Positions 5,833 to 6,398 of a stretch of 6,398 nt of DNA are shown here, piece after piece (the first letter of the stretch is position 1; every line of letters starts with the position of its first letter). Where the stretch lies: NCBI GenBank assembly GCA_014381035.1, contig JACMIS010000878.1:1-6398 (forward strand), read 5' to 3'. The notes under the pieces were generated by a model. The model did not search any database. It had not been told where the DNA came from and worked only from the letters and a program-made list of their open reading frames with translations. The stretch comes from Armatimonadota bacterium. Lineage in GTDB: Bacteria; Armatimonadota; Armatimonadia; Armatimonadales; Armatimonadaceae. A program made the translations under genes and the position numbers.

Positions 5833-6398
5833 ATGAAACAATCCTCGGCTTTTCGAAGCATCGCTACAGCAAGCATAATGACGGCGACTCTGCTTGGCGG
5901 AACCGCAGTCATATCGAGCACACCACAGATGGCATGGGCACAAGCGGCACCAAACGTCACGGTTGACGCCCGCGATGCACCGCTACGCGATGTACTCGAA
6001 AAAGTATTCCGCGCCGCGAAAGTGGATTTTTCCATTGATCCGACGGTAGTCGGGCGCGTCACGCTGACCATGAAAGAGATTCCGTTCGAGGACGCCCTCA
6101 AATTGATCCTGCGCTCCTCGTCTACAAAGTTCACCTACACGAGTGAACGAGGCGTTTATCTGGTCAAGCCGGGGACACTGCCCGCCGAACCTTTGGTGAA
6201 GCCCGTAACCGCTCCGGCTGTCACTCTCGACATGAAGAATGTCGCATTCCTTGCTGGACTGGAGCAGATATTTCGGACGGCGAAGGTGGACTATTCGATT
6301 GACCCTGCTATAATGAGTGACGCCAGCTTGAAGCAACAATATGTCACTTTAAAATCCACCAATGCGCCGTTCGAGAATACTTTGAAAGCACTTCTGCG
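5833..6398 (+). CDS. Exported protein with tandem secretin-N/STN-like domains (partial, 3' end missing)
   Basis: This reading frame starts at an ATG preceded by AGGA at 8 bases and stays open to the right edge: 188 full codons plus two bases. A Sec signal peptide covers residues 1-36, ending AWA before QAAP. Two tandem units follow. Unit 1 is at about 40-112 (NVTVDARDAPLRDVLEKVFR, then AKVDFSIDP) and unit 2 at about 129-188 (AVTLDMKNVAFLAGLEQIFR, then AKVDYSIDP). They share the beta-alpha-beta pattern of the short STN or secretin N-terminal domain, found in PilQ/GspD-type secretins and some TonB-dependent receptors. The units are separated by a Pro-rich linker (113-128). The missing C-terminus decides whether this is an outer-membrane secretin or an STN-only periplasmic protein. 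Confidence 0.8.
   Translation, partial: MKQSSAFRSIATASIMTATLLGGTAVISSTPQMAWAQAAPNVTVDARDAPLRDVLEKVFRAAKVDFSIDPTVVGRVTLTMKEIPFEDALKLILRSSSTKFTYTSERGVYLVKPGTLPAEPLVKPVTAPAVTLDMKNVAFLAGLEQIFRTAKVDYSIDPAIMSDASLKQQYVTLKSTNAPFENTLKALL

Noticed and set aside
1..6398. tRNA, rRNA, CRISPR array or insertion sequence
   Set aside because: No regularly spaced repeats, no transposase-like frame and no tRNA-like arm pattern were seen on reading both strands.

Overview
The window looks like a bacterial chromosome fragment of moderately high GC with ordinary sigma70-type promoter boxes, Shine-Dalgarno sites and Sec signal peptides. Its right edge carries the start of a protein with tandem secretin-N/STN-like domains, which points to a cell with an outer membrane. 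The mix of a GntR-headed sugar-sensing repressor, secreted polysaccharide-degrading enzymes and an STN-repeat protein would suit a saprophytic diderm such as an Armatimonadota or Planctomycetes-type lineage. The taxon is an inference and nothing in the sequence fixes it.

Layout, left to right. Positions 1-65 are an extreme G/C stretch with a 13-C run at the left edge, possibly an assembly artefact. Positions 81-1175 (minus) encode a GntR-type winged-helix repressor fused to a LacI/periplasmic-binding-protein sensor. Positions 1176-1445 are a divergent, relatively AT-rich control region. It holds one good promoter for each direction, and each promoter is overlapped by a copy of the same 19-bp element (AACCAATT-n3-ACCAGTAT). 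Positions 1446-2450 (plus) encode a secreted GH43 arabinanase-like enzyme. After a 14-bp perfect hairpin comes a secreted SGNH/CE3-like carbohydrate esterase (2550-3326, plus). The esterase and the next gene share overlapping stop codons tail to tail. On the minus strand, an ADP-ribosylglycohydrolase-family protein (4320-5693) is followed after one base by a GH18 chitinase-like enzyme without a signal peptide (3323-4318). A 139-bp divergent gap leads to the secretin-N/STN-repeat protein (5833 to the right edge, incomplete).

How the parts may work together. The left three genes read as a self-contained arabinan/arabinoxylan utilisation unit: a sugar-responsive repressor shuts its own promoter and the GH43-CE3 promoter, and both enzymes are exported to debranch or deacetylate hemicellulose or pectin side chains. 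The opposing pair is probably cytoplasmic and translationally coupled. Its combination of a PF03747-type hydrolase with a GH18 fold is unusual, and its substrate cannot be read from the sequence. The STN-repeat protein belongs to a separate envelope function.

The most noteworthy observations are the paired operator/promoter architecture, the coupled ADP-ribosylglycohydrolase-GH18 pair, the overlapping convergent stops and the duplicated STN-like domain.
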